Shown: piece by piece, positions 9,173 through 17,854 of the stretch
Numbering within the stretch: position 1 is the first letter of the stretch
Layout of the letters: each line of letters starts with the position of its first letter
Assembly: GCA_030427805.1 (NCBI GenBank)
Contig: JAUICP010000002.1
Span: 744,001-808,000 of the forward strand
Source of the DNA: Bdellovibrionia bacterium
Lineage (GTDB): Bacteria > Bdellovibrionota > Bdellovibrionia > Bdellovibrionales > JAGQZY01
DNA: 64,000 bases
Reading direction: 5' to 3'
Made by a program: the position numbers and the translations under genes
Notes under the pieces: generated by a model
Database searches by the model: none
Seen by the model: only the letters and a program-made list of their open reading frames with translations
Told to the model about the DNA's origin: nothing

Positions 9173-10340
9173 ATTCTGCTATATGCCCTGGCACGCTATA
9201 ACTCTTACCGGGAGTGGACTCGTAAAGCCTTGCTGTCAATTCCGAGGAGAGGCAGAAAACGTTCATCTAAACCCTGAGGCGTCAATTGTAGACCTATACA
9301 ACTCAAAAGCTATACAAGATGTGCGAGAAGATTTCTTTGTTAAAGACCCGACCCCGGGCTGTTCATCTTGCTGGGAACGAGAAGAACAAATAGGACATTC
9401 CCGTAGAATCTGGTTTAAAGATCATTTTCTCGAAGATCTACCACATAATTTTGATTACGAATTGAAAGTCGAAAAACCTCAATGGATACAGGCCGACATT
9501 AATCTATCTAATCAATGTAATCTAAAATGTAGAATGTGTGGAGTGTGGGCTTCTCACAAGTGGATTAGTGACGAAGAAACGCTGTTTAATATGTACCAAG
9601 GTAATCCTTATCGCAGAGAAGGACTTAAAGAAAAGAGAGCCCAATTTGAAGTTTCATTAGAACGACTCGCTTCACTTGTTCCCCATTTAGAAAATGTGAG
9701 AAGAATCGACTTTAAGGGTGGCGAGCCTATGTTGGCGAAAAACCACATTCCTTTTCTCGAAATGTTGATAGATAAAGGTCTAAACAGACAGGCTACTCTT
9801 CACTACACAACAAATGGAACTTTCATAAACAATAGTATAATAGAAGCCCTTGACCAATTTAAGAAAGTTAATATTTCAATCTCAATTGAAGGAACGGACC
9901 CTCTTTACTCCTATATTCGCGGCGGCCCCGATTTTAATACAGAAGATCTACGCGAAAACATATCTAAATATGAAGAGTTAAAAAATGTAGATATAATGTT
10001 TAATGTAGCCATGCAGGCGTATAACTTGATTAATTTAAAAGAACTCCATGGGCTCTTGAAAAGTCTCAATAGTAAGAAGATTAATTCCTCCGGAGCATTC
10101 AACTGCGTCGTCAATGCCCCTGACTATCTCTCGCCATTCGTTTGGCCCTTGGAATTACGAAAGAAAGTTGCCAGTGACCTCGAAGAATTAGAAGACTTTA
10201 AACATTTTTCCGGACAACTAAAAGTTTTTGATTTCGACCAAGATTTATTTAATACCTTTATCAATTTTACTAGAGATCTCGACAAAATAAGGAATGAAGA
10301 TTACTTTGGACTCTACCCAGAACTTAAAAAATATATCTAA
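9165..10340 (+). CDS. Twitch-domain radical SAM protein (copy 6)
   Basis: The frame is open from 9087, but the GTG at 9165 is the likely start: it overlaps the preceding stop (GTGAATAA), has AAGGA 7 bases upstream, and puts the first twitch Cys at residue 5, as in related copies. The resulting 391-residue protein has twitch C5, C23-C24, C66 and C69, core C118, C122 and C125, and a KGGEP motif. The SIEGTDPLYSYIRGG block closely resembles that of copy 12 at 23959 (SIESSGPLYSYIRGG), and both carry an IGHSRR motif, so these two are likely close paralogues. The tail is LDKIRNEDYFGLYPEL. Confidence 0.87.
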   Translation: MNKFCYMPWHAITLTGSGLVKPCCQFRGEAENVHLNPEASIVDLYNSKAIQDVREDFFVKDPTPGCSSCWEREEQIGHSRRIWFKDHFLEDLPHNFDYELKVEKPQWIQADINLSNQCNLKCRMCGVWASHKWISDEETLFNMYQGNPYRREGLKEKRAQFEVSLERLASLVPHLENVRRIDFKGGEPMLAKNHIPFLEMLIDKGLNRQATLHYTTNGTFINNSIIEALDQFKKVNISISIEGTDPLYSYIRGGPDFNTEDLRENISKYEELKNVDIMFNVAMQAYNLINLKELHGLLKSLNSKKINSSGAFNCVVNAPDYLSPFVWPLELRKKVASDLEELEDFKHFSGQLKVFDFDQDLFNTFINFTRDLDKIRNEDYFGLYPELKKYI

Positions 10341-11046
10341 GAAAATCGTAGCAGTTGAAGACATAGACCCACCAAGAGATCATTTATTCCGAGTCGAGTG
10401 GAACTTGGGCCCACGCTGTAACTATGATTGCTCTTATTGCAGCCCCAATATACACAATAAAAAATCTGAACACCTCAACATGGAAGTTATTGAAAAGACC
10501 GTAGATCGAATCGCGACTTATACAAAGAACCATAAAAAGAAGACACGCATTAGCTTAACCGGAGGAGAACCTTACTTACACCCTCGATTCTTTGACATCA
10601 TAAAGATGATTAAGGATAGTGGCATCCAAAGAATTTCGGTAACAAGTAATGCAAGTATGCCAGCTAAAACCTACATTAAGTCACTTGAATATGTGAACTA
10701 TCTCATTTTATCAATTCACTTCGAATTTGCAAAACTTGAGAAAGTAAAAGAAAAAGTTCTAGAAATTAGATCAGCACTCACCGAAAACAGAAATCTTCAT
10801 TTGCACATTATGGCCATTCCCGGAAAAGTGAATGAGTCTCTAGAGCTAGCTCAACTCATGAAAGATGAAAATGTATCATTCGCGCTCCGCAGAGTTCGCC
10901 CGCAATTTGATGAAAATGGCCTCTACCTCATGCCCTTTAACTCTGGACAAAGTGGCGGTCACGGGCCCAAGTGGAGTAAAATAAAAGATAGTAATTTACA
11001 TTACTATTCAGAGGACGAACTGCAGAGATTGGGAGCATTCAAATGA
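10294..11046 (+). CDS. Radical SAM core protein, split from its auxiliary domain
   Basis: A 250-residue protein with the SAM-cluster triad C42, C46 and C49 (GPRCNYDCSYC) and LTGGEP at about 89-93, resembling ordinary MoaA/PqqE-type cores rather than the twitch family. It has no N-terminal twitch. It ends by TGA within an ATGA overlap with the next ORF, which carries a Cys-rich auxiliary domain, so the two probably form one bipartite enzyme. The start is uncertain: the ATG at 10294 lies 47 bases inside the preceding gene with AAGGA directly abutting it; TTG at 10306 is an alternative. Confidence 0.8.
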   Translation: MKITLDSTQNLKNISKKIVAVEDIDPPRDHLFRVEWNLGPRCNYDCSYCSPNIHNKKSEHLNMEVIEKTVDRIATYTKNHKKKTRISLTGGEPYLHPRFFDIIKMIKDSGIQRISVTSNASMPAKTYIKSLEYVNYLILSIHFEFAKLEKVKEKVLEIRSALTENRNLHLHIMAIPGKVNESLELAQLMKDENVSFALRRVRPQFDENGLYLMPFNSGQSGGHGPKWSKIKDSNLHYYSEDELQRLGAFK

Positions 11047-11399
11047 GTTCTTCTAGCTTTAAAAACATACTCGTTCATTTTGTCGATGAAGTCTCTGGCG
11101 AAAAAACCACCGAAGAGTCCAACGTTAATGATCTTCTGATGACAGAGGAAAATAGATTTTCTGGCTGGGAATGCTGGGCAGGAATTCAAAATATTACGAT
11201 CGATAATGAAGGAAATGTTTGGCGAGCCATCTGTCGACAAGGTGCTCAACTTGGTTCAATCTATGACGGATTTGAAATTCCTTTAGATACAGTTATTTGC
11301 AATAAAAAATCCTGTAACTGTGCAGCCGATATCCAGCTCACCAAATATCATCCCGATCACAAAGATCGAGTTCGACTAGGTAAGAAGACTCATGAGTAA
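11043..11399 (+). CDS. Stand-alone auxiliary FeS-cluster (SPASM/twitch-like) domain
   Basis: A 118-residue protein with cysteines C44, C64, C86, C91 and C93. The sequence GWECWAGIQNITIDNEG followed by AxCRQG and a VICNKKSCNC cluster has the beta-hairpin-plus-cysteines layout of C-terminal SPASM or twitch domains of radical SAM enzymes. It begins in an ATGA overlap with the rSAM core gene and lies in the -1 frame relative to it. It also overlaps the following rSAM gene by 8 bases (ATGAGTAA). The simplest reading is that it folds with or onto the 10294 product. Whether the split is natural, a frameshift, or a sequencing error cannot be decided here. Confidence 0.7.
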   Translation: MSSSSFKNILVHFVDEVSGEKTTEESNVNDLLMTEENRFSGWECWAGIQNITIDNEGNVWRAICRQGAQLGSIYDGFEIPLDTVICNKKSCNCAADIQLTKYHPDHKDRVRLGKKTHE

Positions 11400-12723
11400 A
11401 GAGCACTTTCTCGAGCGACAAGACAACTACATCGAAGAACTCTCTGAAGAGTTGAATGTTGATATCGACAAATCGACTTTCTGCATTCTTCCCTTTAGTC
11501 ACTTGTCGACCACGACGACCGGTGAAATTAGACTTTGTTGCAGAAGTCGCCCAATTGGCAACATCAAGGACGGGCAGGTTTTAGACTACTGGAATAGCCC
11601 CAAAATGAAAGAGATTAGAGATAACTTCATAAAAGGGGTCAAAGTAGAGGAGTGTGCTACCTGTTGGCGCTCGGAGTCCATGGGGATCGTCAGTCTTCGC
11701 AATAGTCAAAATGTTTCCCGTATTGTCGACTATGGAAAAAATGTTGGCGTTCACTTAAAGGATCAGAATCTGACTTTGCCGACTCTTGAGTTAAAACTCT
11801 CTAATCGCTGTAATTTAAAGTGTAAGATGTGCTCCCCAGCGGCCTCAACTAAATGGGTTAAAAGTTGGGAAAACCTGAAATCTTTCTACGAACCAGAATA
11901 CCAAAACTGGATTGACCGCGTTATTGCGCAAAATGATTTACAAAAGAATCCCTCCTTAGACCTTTACCTTTCTAACACTCAGTTCATGGAGAATTTTTCA
12001 AAATTCGTATCCGACCTGAGAATGCTTGATTTTGCTGGTGGAGAACCCCTCATAGATCCCCTCCATTATAAAATTCTAGAGGAGGTCATTGAAAATGGAA
12101 AGCCAGAGGAGACAACCCTCAGGTACTCGACTAATTTGACGATTCTATCTTTCGAGAAATTTCAAATTCTCGATTTCTGGAGTCAATTTAAAGAAGTACA
12201 CCTTACCATTTCCATTGACGGATTTTCCGAACTCAATGAATACATTCGATTTGGCACTAAATCTGAAGATCTAAAGAAAAATATTGAAGCAGTTAAAAAA
12301 ATTGAACAGGTGAAATCAATCAAAGGGACCACAACTTTAAACGCCTATAATTCAATATTTGTGGATAAGACCATTGATTATATCGTTGGCGACCTCGGCA
12401 TCGCCTGGCATTCATCGAGGGTTACATCGCCAGATTTTTTGGACGCTCGAATCTGGAGTAATGAGATTAAAACCGAAGCGATTCGTAGAGCCAAAAGTGT
12501 TAATGCTAACAAATATGACATTTATGGACGATCTGCCATTCAGCTCGACCGGCAAATTAATGATTTTGTCCAATGGATGGAAACTCAGAGAGAATTTGAC
12601 CAAAGCCTTATTAATCGCTTCTGGCAATATACCGAGGCCTCAGATAAAGAAAATCGCCAATCATTTAATAAACTTCTGAGTGATTTTGAACGCAAGGTAG
12701 ACCCGAGCTCAAGTATTAGCTAA
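11392..12723 (+). CDS. Twitch-domain radical SAM protein (copy 7)
   Basis: A 443-residue paralogue with about 28 residues ahead of the twitch. Twitch C31, C49-C50, C88 and C91; core C140, C144 and C147, then an insertion of about 55 residues before AGGEP. The SIDGFSELNEYIRFG block is present. The tail (ASDKENRQSFNKLLSDFE) is a weaker version of the locus signature, lacking the Pro-Glu. It overlaps the preceding auxiliary-domain gene by 8 bases and precedes copy 8 by 12 bases, so 7754-13995 looks like one transcription unit of coupled rSAM genes. Confidence 0.87.
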   Translation: MSKEHFLERQDNYIEELSEELNVDIDKSTFCILPFSHLSTTTTGEIRLCCRSRPIGNIKDGQVLDYWNSPKMKEIRDNFIKGVKVEECATCWRSESMGIVSLRNSQNVSRIVDYGKNVGVHLKDQNLTLPTLELKLSNRCNLKCKMCSPAASTKWVKSWENLKSFYEPEYQNWIDRVIAQNDLQKNPSLDLYLSNTQFMENFSKFVSDLRMLDFAGGEPLIDPLHYKILEEVIENGKPEETTLRYSTNLTILSFEKFQILDFWSQFKEVHLTISIDGFSELNEYIRFGTKSEDLKKNIEAVKKIEQVKSIKGTTTLNAYNSIFVDKTIDYIVGDLGIAWHSSRVTSPDFLDARIWSNEIKTEAIRRAKSVNANKYDIYGRSAIQLDRQINDFVQWMETQREFDQSLINRFWQYTEASDKENRQSFNKLLSDFERKVDPSSSIS

Positions 12724-12735
12724 AATAGGTCCATT

Positions 12736-13995
12736 ATGAAAGACACTTTTTGTGCAGTTCCTTGGATTCAACTCTCTACAAAACCTAATGGTAATATTAG
12801 AACATGTTGCCTTATGACGAATTCTAATGACCCTGAAAAAGGAGTCCTAAAAAGAACTGATGGCAGTATTTACAACGCCAAAGATGAAGACTTCCTTGAT
12901 TCCATAAATGCCGAAAAAGCTAAAAGCCTTCGCCTTGACCTCCTATCTGGAGTTAAAAATCCACTTTGTAAAACCTGCTGGGATAAGGAGTCCATTGGAC
13001 TCAAATCAAAGAGAATTATTACTAATAGGGATTTTAAAGACCAAATCGATATTGATCGGGCGCGAGAAATTACGGATGCTCAAGGAACAGTGTCTGAATA
13101 CAAGCTAGCGTATTTGGACCTCCGCTTCGGCAACCTCTGCAATTTAAAATGTATAATGTGTCACCCATCAAGCTCGAGTGCTTGGTACTCTGACTATGTA
13201 GCGCTAAGTGGAGAAGAGTTCTTCCACGATACCGGCGAAAAAATCTTTCTCGAAAAGCAAGGGGGCGCATGGGCCCCTAAAGACAAAAGTAAATTTAAGT
13301 GGTTTGAGAGTGAAGAATTCTGGAAGACTTTAGAAAGTCGTATCGAAGATGTTAAACAAATTTATTTAGTTGGAGGAGAGCCTCTTTTAATCAATCAACA
13401 CTTTAAATTTCTTGAGTTCTGTGTTGAAAAAGATCTAGCAAAGAATATTCGCCTTGAATATGACACGAATTTGACTATCACCAATGATAAAATAATCGGT
13501 CTATGGAAGAACTTTAAAGAAGTAAAGCTTCGAGTTTCTATAGAGTCGATCGGAAAACAAAACGACTATATCCGCTTTCCCTCCGATTGGAAGAAGATTG
13601 AGGATAATCTTGAACATATAAAGGATAGTTGTGACAACGTAAAACTTGAGTTCTCAATTACTTGGCAAATTTATAATCTCTTCTCAATAACAGATATTTG
13701 GGACAAGTTCCCAAATACTGGAAGTGTTAGAACGCTTTCATCTCCTGAGTACTTAGATATAAAAATACTTCCAGAGAAGTTAAAACAAAAAGCCCTGGAG
13801 CACCTTCAGTCTTACCCGAGCCGGAGTGAGCGCATTTCGAGCCAAATTGAATCTATGATTGAATACCTGAAATCAAATATGAATTTTCAAGACCGAGAAA
13901 ACCTCATCAAATTCAAGAATTTTACAAAGAGCTGTGATCAAATCCGAGGAACTTCTTTTAAAGATACTTTTCCTGAACTCTCTGAGCTTGCGTAG
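12736..13995 (+). CDS. Twitch-domain radical SAM protein (copy 8)
   Basis: A 419-residue paralogue. Twitch C6, C24-C25, C78 and C81; core C135, C139 and C142 within FGNLCNLKCIMC; VGGEP follows. An SSSSAW stretch after the core cysteines recalls copy 2. The SIESIGKQNDYIRFPSDW block and tail SCDQIRGTSFKDTFPEL are well conserved. It ends 9 bases before the GTG of the first PWE-tail protein, which has an AGGA signal in the gap, so that protein is likely cotranscribed with the rSAM run. Confidence 0.88.
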   Translation: MKDTFCAVPWIQLSTKPNGNIRTCCLMTNSNDPEKGVLKRTDGSIYNAKDEDFLDSINAEKAKSLRLDLLSGVKNPLCKTCWDKESIGLKSKRIITNRDFKDQIDIDRAREITDAQGTVSEYKLAYLDLRFGNLCNLKCIMCHPSSSSAWYSDYVALSGEEFFHDTGEKIFLEKQGGAWAPKDKSKFKWFESEEFWKTLESRIEDVKQIYLVGGEPLLINQHFKFLEFCVEKDLAKNIRLEYDTNLTITNDKIIGLWKNFKEVKLRVSIESIGKQNDYIRFPSDWKKIEDNLEHIKDSCDNVKLEFSITWQIYNLFSITDIWDKFPNTGSVRTLSSPEYLDIKILPEKLKQKALEHLQSYPSRSERISSQIESMIEYLKSNMNFQDRENLIKFKNFTKSCDQIRGTSFKDTFPELSELA

Positions 13996-14004
13996 GAACA
14001 ACTA

Positions 14005-15246
14005 GTGAATATTTCTCCTCTATTTGAAAATAAAAAAACTGCTGTCATTCTTGATAATATTCACATGGATCAAAAACATCCGAGTTTTGAAAGAAATTTT
14101 CTATCTTATTTGGCCAATGAATTTCACATGTTTCACAATTTCGACCTGATTTTAGAGAACTCCGAAAATAATTCGTTTTCTGTAGAAAACTATGATTACT
14201 TACTCGTAATAAGATCAGGTTTCGTCATTCACTATTTGGAACGATTTCTTAAGGACTTTCCAGCCTACCTTGAGGACTCCTGTTCCGTGGTGGCTGCTTG
14301 TCTGAGCATCGATCGAGTAGATACATGGCGTGCCTTACTAGTGGACTTGAAACGATCCGAAATTAGCAATTCAGTTATTAAACCCAGTGAAATTACCAAT
14401 GTTTTAAAGCATCAGAAAATTAAACCACGATTGATTAGCGCTGATGACTGTGCAATGCACTCGGTGATGTTAAACAACGAATCCGACGTGAATTACTACC
14501 AGTCCCTACAAACACTTCTAAAATTGACTAACTTCGACACTCACTCTTTTTTTTCAAGGAATACAGAGTCTATTAATAAGGGTCTCCGAAACCTAGGCCC
14601 CTTTGATCACCTCATTTTGCCTGCCAGTGGTTTGATGTGTTTTGATATAATCAGGGAGACCGGTATCGGAAAATCTACCCAGAAGTCTATCGAAATCTAT
14701 GATGTTTCGATAGGTGCCTTGTTTATATATAATTACCTGTTTCATACTTGGGATGGAAAAGACTATCATCGCCTCTTTGAGGGGCCTTTTTCTTTTCTAT
14801 GTAAGGCTCGCATCAACGAAGAGCAGTGGAGTCGGTTTATAGACTCTTTTGGAGGGCTCAGTGAGTGGCTTAGCTTTTTTAAACAAATCCGCAATGAGTA
14901 CTCTTTTCACTCTCATAAATCCAATGCTCTCGCGAGAAATTTCAAGGACAAATTTTTTCTCAACGAATCGAGAGAAGGTAATACCTATTTCTCCATGAGT
15001 AATATCTTCACGTACTGGATTTGCTCACTCGAACACCCGTTTTCTGTTCGTGTGAGGAGACTGAATGAAATTATGACTCATCTGAAAACTAGTCAGCCAG
15101 AAATGGTTGTTTATTTCTTAAAACCAAAAAATGTTTTTGCGACTAAACCCGAAAACCAACGAGATCTGATCCACGCCAAAAACTTTCAGGAAATTTCACT
15201 CGATCAGCACCCATGGGAAACTCCTTTAAACTTGATGACTAACTAA
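14005..15246 (+). CDS. Unrecognised two-part protein with Pro-Trp-Glu tail (PWE family A)
   Basis: A 413-residue protein starting at GTG. I do not recognise the family. The N-terminal half contains a YDYLLVIRSG strand-loop that could belong to a nucleotide-sugar or Rossmann-type fold. The C-terminal half has LPASGLMCF, a YDVS turn, an HTWDGKDY motif, an MSNIF strand, and ends QHPWETPL. The same order (ASG, YD, WxG, SN-I-F, PWE) occurs in the gene at 17851 and more weakly at 16472, and parts of it occur in 21174. The ASG-YD-WDG layout faintly resembles a SAM-methyltransferase-like Rossmann fold, but no glycine-rich loop is evident. Its 3' end overlaps the convergent rSAM gene by 8 bases. Confidence 0.6.
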   Translation: MNISPLFENKKTAVILDNIHMDQKHPSFERNFLSYLANEFHMFHNFDLILENSENNSFSVENYDYLLVIRSGFVIHYLERFLKDFPAYLEDSCSVVAACLSIDRVDTWRALLVDLKRSEISNSVIKPSEITNVLKHQKIKPRLISADDCAMHSVMLNNESDVNYYQSLQTLLKLTNFDTHSFFSRNTESINKGLRNLGPFDHLILPASGLMCFDIIRETGIGKSTQKSIEIYDVSIGALFIYNYLFHTWDGKDYHRLFEGPFSFLCKARINEEQWSRFIDSFGGLSEWLSFFKQIRNEYSFHSHKSNALARNFKDKFFLNESREGNTYFSMSNIFTYWICSLEHPFSVRVRRLNEIMTHLKTSQPEMVVYFLKPKNVFATKPENQRDLIHAKNFQEISLDQHPWETPLNLMTN

Positions 15247-16453
15247 TCTCAAGAACTTCTGATAGCTCCGGAAAATATTCAGAAAAGGGCATCTTCTGAC
15301 TCGATGAGAGGAGCTCGATTCGCTCATTCCTAAGGAGAATATTCTCTTCATTCACGGGTTTTGCTTCTATAGTCCTGGATAACTCATCTATTAGTGGAGC
15401 ATAATCGTTCGGAAGAAAATTTTTAGCATCCTGAATTTTAGCGATATATTTCTTTCTCTGATCAGCACTCATGGAGTCGAGTGCCAAACTTTTCCCAGAG
15501 TAATGATGACGACCGTTTGGCAATTTCCGTGACACATGCCCAAAAAGTTGAGTATCCACCGGATCTAGTTCATCTATGATTTCCTTAATATAGAATGTAT
15601 TGAGAAGGTTCCAGCAGACGTCGAGTTCGACTTGAATTTGATCGCTAACGATTTCAGAAAACTTATCAAAATTTCTCTTTACCGTGTCCCACTTTCCAGG
15701 AAACCTCTGGTACTCAAATCTTCGCCCTACATCATCAATACTTAAAGAAAACTGCACTCGTTTAAATTTCTTCAACTTTTCGAGTACTTTCCCGGGAAAA
15801 ATAGTTCCATTGGTATTGTACCAAATTGTCGTTTCTTCAGGCTTGCCATGCTCGATGATTAAATCTAGAAGTCGTTCGTTTTCTTTAATTAAAAGGGGCT
15901 CTCCACCCATAATATGGAAAAGCCTGACCTTGGAAAAGTTCTCGGGCATGTAGAAACGATCCATCTCTACCCAGTTAGAAAGGCGGAGCATTTCTTCTGA
16001 CTCGCTTTTTCTAATATCATTCCGTTCAATATGAAGCTTAGCCCATTTCGAACTATTAACCGGGTTACAAATTCCACAACGCAAATTGCAAGTGATACCC
16101 ATTTTAATTTCTAAAAAGATCAACTCTTCGTCTTTATTCTCAAAGCCCATTCTTTCTAACATTGAGCTAAACTTGACACGCAAAGACTTCATTCCATTGT
16201 CGTCAGCATGCCAGCACTCTTCGCAGTAGGGATGCCTCTTGCCCTGCCTAAAACTATCTTGAAACTCCAAATAATCTTTACATTCTTTGATCTCGAGTAG
16301 ACTTCTCTTATTGAGATTAAAGTTTCCACCCTGGTTGTCCTTAAAAGCTGGTGTCAAACAGCAGCCTTTGACATCACCTTGGCCCTCAATGGCTAAATGA
16401 CTAAAGGGTAAACGACAAAAATTTTTATTGCGTGAGCCATTCATATCCCACAT
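15239..16453 (-). CDS. Twitch-domain radical SAM protein (copy 9)
   Basis: A 404-residue paralogue. Twitch C13, C31-C32, C77 and C80; core C122, C126 and C129; MGGEP follows. It is the close sister of copy 10 at 19128: the blocks PFSHLAIEGQGDVK, NLNKR and CNPVNSSKWA are shared almost unchanged. Both face a PWE-tail gene, so a two-gene unit seems to have been duplicated. The tail ends SEYFPELSEVL. The start codon is only 18 bases from the divergent start at 16472, so the promoter must lie inside the neighbouring coding sequence or be shared. Confidence 0.88.
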   Translation of the reverse strand: MWDMNGSRNKNFCRLPFSHLAIEGQGDVKGCCLTPAFKDNQGGNFNLNKRSLLEIKECKDYLEFQDSFRQGKRHPYCEECWHADDNGMKSLRVKFSSMLERMGFENKDEELIFLEIKMGITCNLRCGICNPVNSSKWAKLHIERNDIRKSESEEMLRLSNWVEMDRFYMPENFSKVRLFHIMGGEPLLIKENERLLDLIIEHGKPEETTIWYNTNGTIFPGKVLEKLKKFKRVQFSLSIDDVGRRFEYQRFPGKWDTVKRNFDKFSEIVSDQIQVELDVCWNLLNTFYIKEIIDELDPVDTQLFGHVSRKLPNGRHHYSGKSLALDSMSADQRKKYIAKIQDAKNFLPNDYAPLIDELSRTIEAKPVNEENILLRNERIELLSSSQKMPFSEYFPELSEVLEIS

Positions 16454-16471
16454 TCTATAATTCTAAAGGAA

Positions 16472-17854
16472 ATGAGTCTAACTATATATTTGAGGAGTAA
16501 AGACTTGAAAATTCCCTTTGATGGCAGTCCTTTGGCCATATGCTTCCACTATAAAGATAGGCCAGTAGATGGCTTTAGCCTCGATATGGCCAGAAATCAC
16601 CTTTCCTATGTTCACCAGAATTTTGCGAATTATAGGGGCACAGAAATTATCTATGCCAAAGAAACAGAAGAGGCCGTCGAAAAGGCTTTAGCTGGAAACT
16701 TCAAATATTTACTTCTTATTAGAGAGGGAACTATTTTTAACGATTTCGAACAAATGATCGAAGGAATCCAGGAGCTATGGACAGAAAACCACTTTTGCAT
16801 TGGTCACATACTTGATCGAAAAGAGCGCTATTACGAACTTCATGAACAGATGTTCTTAATGGACTTACAAAAATTCAGAGAAATGGCGCGCTTTCCTTAT
16901 AGATGTAAGGAGAAGGATAAATCTTTTAATTTGCCCAATGTGACCCGATCCGATGAAGATTATCACGATGACTATACTCCCCTATGGACCAAAAAGGGTG
17001 AAGGCGAATCTCAATTTTTTAACCTTTCACCAGGCGCTCAATGGATTGCAGAGGCGTTGAGATGTGGTTTTACGTTTTCACCTTTTACCGAAAAAATTAG
17101 ACATTCAAAAGAATATATCTTATATCGTGAAAAAATAGACTACTACGACAATTTTGTTTATTTAAAAAATAGACTTAACAGCTACCTTCCACACAGAGAC
17201 TTCGACTTGTCGATTCCAAATGTCGACTGCAACCTTCTAGCAGACCACGATTATTTTAAAGTGATCTACCCAGCGATGGACTTTAGTTTTTTGTCGATCA
17301 TTAAGTATTTGGCAGAAAGTAACAAATCGGTAGCGCATGTTTTAATTTATGATAATGATTTCTACACCCTAGAGTTCTTTGAAGAAATCTTGAAAACAAA
17401 ACAATTCGACGAACCTAAGTGGAATCAACTTTTTAAAGAAACTCCCCAGATTGAGTCCTTTATAAACAATGATTTTCAGACTTTCATTAATAATGACTCG
17501 ATTCAGGAGTACCTTAAATACTTATTTGCTGAGAATAAAATCCACTTTCTCGACGCAACACCTTTCGCTACAGGGTTTCCAATACGCTCTTATCCAGACC
17601 CGATAAAAGAGTTACCTATTATATTCAGCTTTTCTAATTACCTAACATCGCTTAATGAATCCCTAAAGGCCCCTTACAATACTAAAGTTAAAATAATTAA
17701 TAACCTGATCAAAGAGTTTTCCAGATACACCGATACACTTTTCACCCTGAGGTCCTCTGAATCTATTTCAACTGAATCAGCACAAAATCCAAGACTTCTT
17801 CCTGCTAGTGAATTGAATCTTCCCTACCTATCTGTCCCTTGGGAGATGAGATGA
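16472..17854 (+). CDS. Unrecognised protein, divergent PWE-family member B
   Basis: A 460-residue protein with AAAGGA just upstream of the ATG. The N-terminal half has a FKYLLLIREG segment equivalent to YDYLLVIRSG in 14005, followed by CIGHILDR and ELHEQMFLMDL. Such a strand with a Glu/Asp-rich continuation is seen in GT-A-type glycosyltransferases, but I cannot confirm one. The C-terminal half has IYDNDFYTLEFFEEIL, a FSFSNYL strand matching the SN-I-F element of its relatives, and the ending SVPWEMR. It is more divergent than the other two. The stop overlaps the next gene's ATG (ATGA), indicating coupling. Confidence 0.58.
   Translation: MSLTIYLRSKDLKIPFDGSPLAICFHYKDRPVDGFSLDMARNHLSYVHQNFANYRGTEIIYAKETEEAVEKALAGNFKYLLLIREGTIFNDFEQMIEGIQELWTENHFCIGHILDRKERYYELHEQMFLMDLQKFREMARFPYRCKEKDKSFNLPNVTRSDEDYHDDYTPLWTKKGEGESQFFNLSPGAQWIAEALRCGFTFSPFTEKIRHSKEYILYREKIDYYDNFVYLKNRLNSYLPHRDFDLSIPNVDCNLLADHDYFKVIYPAMDFSFLSIIKYLAESNKSVAHVLIYDNDFYTLEFFEEILKTKQFDEPKWNQLFKETPQIESFINNDFQTFINNDSIQEYLKYLFAENKIHFLDATPFATGFPIRSYPDPIKELPIIFSFSNYLTSLNESLKAPYNTKVKIINNLIKEFSRYTDTLFTLRSSESISTESAQNPRLLPASELNLPYLSVPWEMR

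Noticed and set aside
11030-11050. Programmed -1 frameshift joining the split rSAM genes
   Set aside because: No slippery heptamer or downstream stem is visible. ATGA coupling explains the junction more simply.
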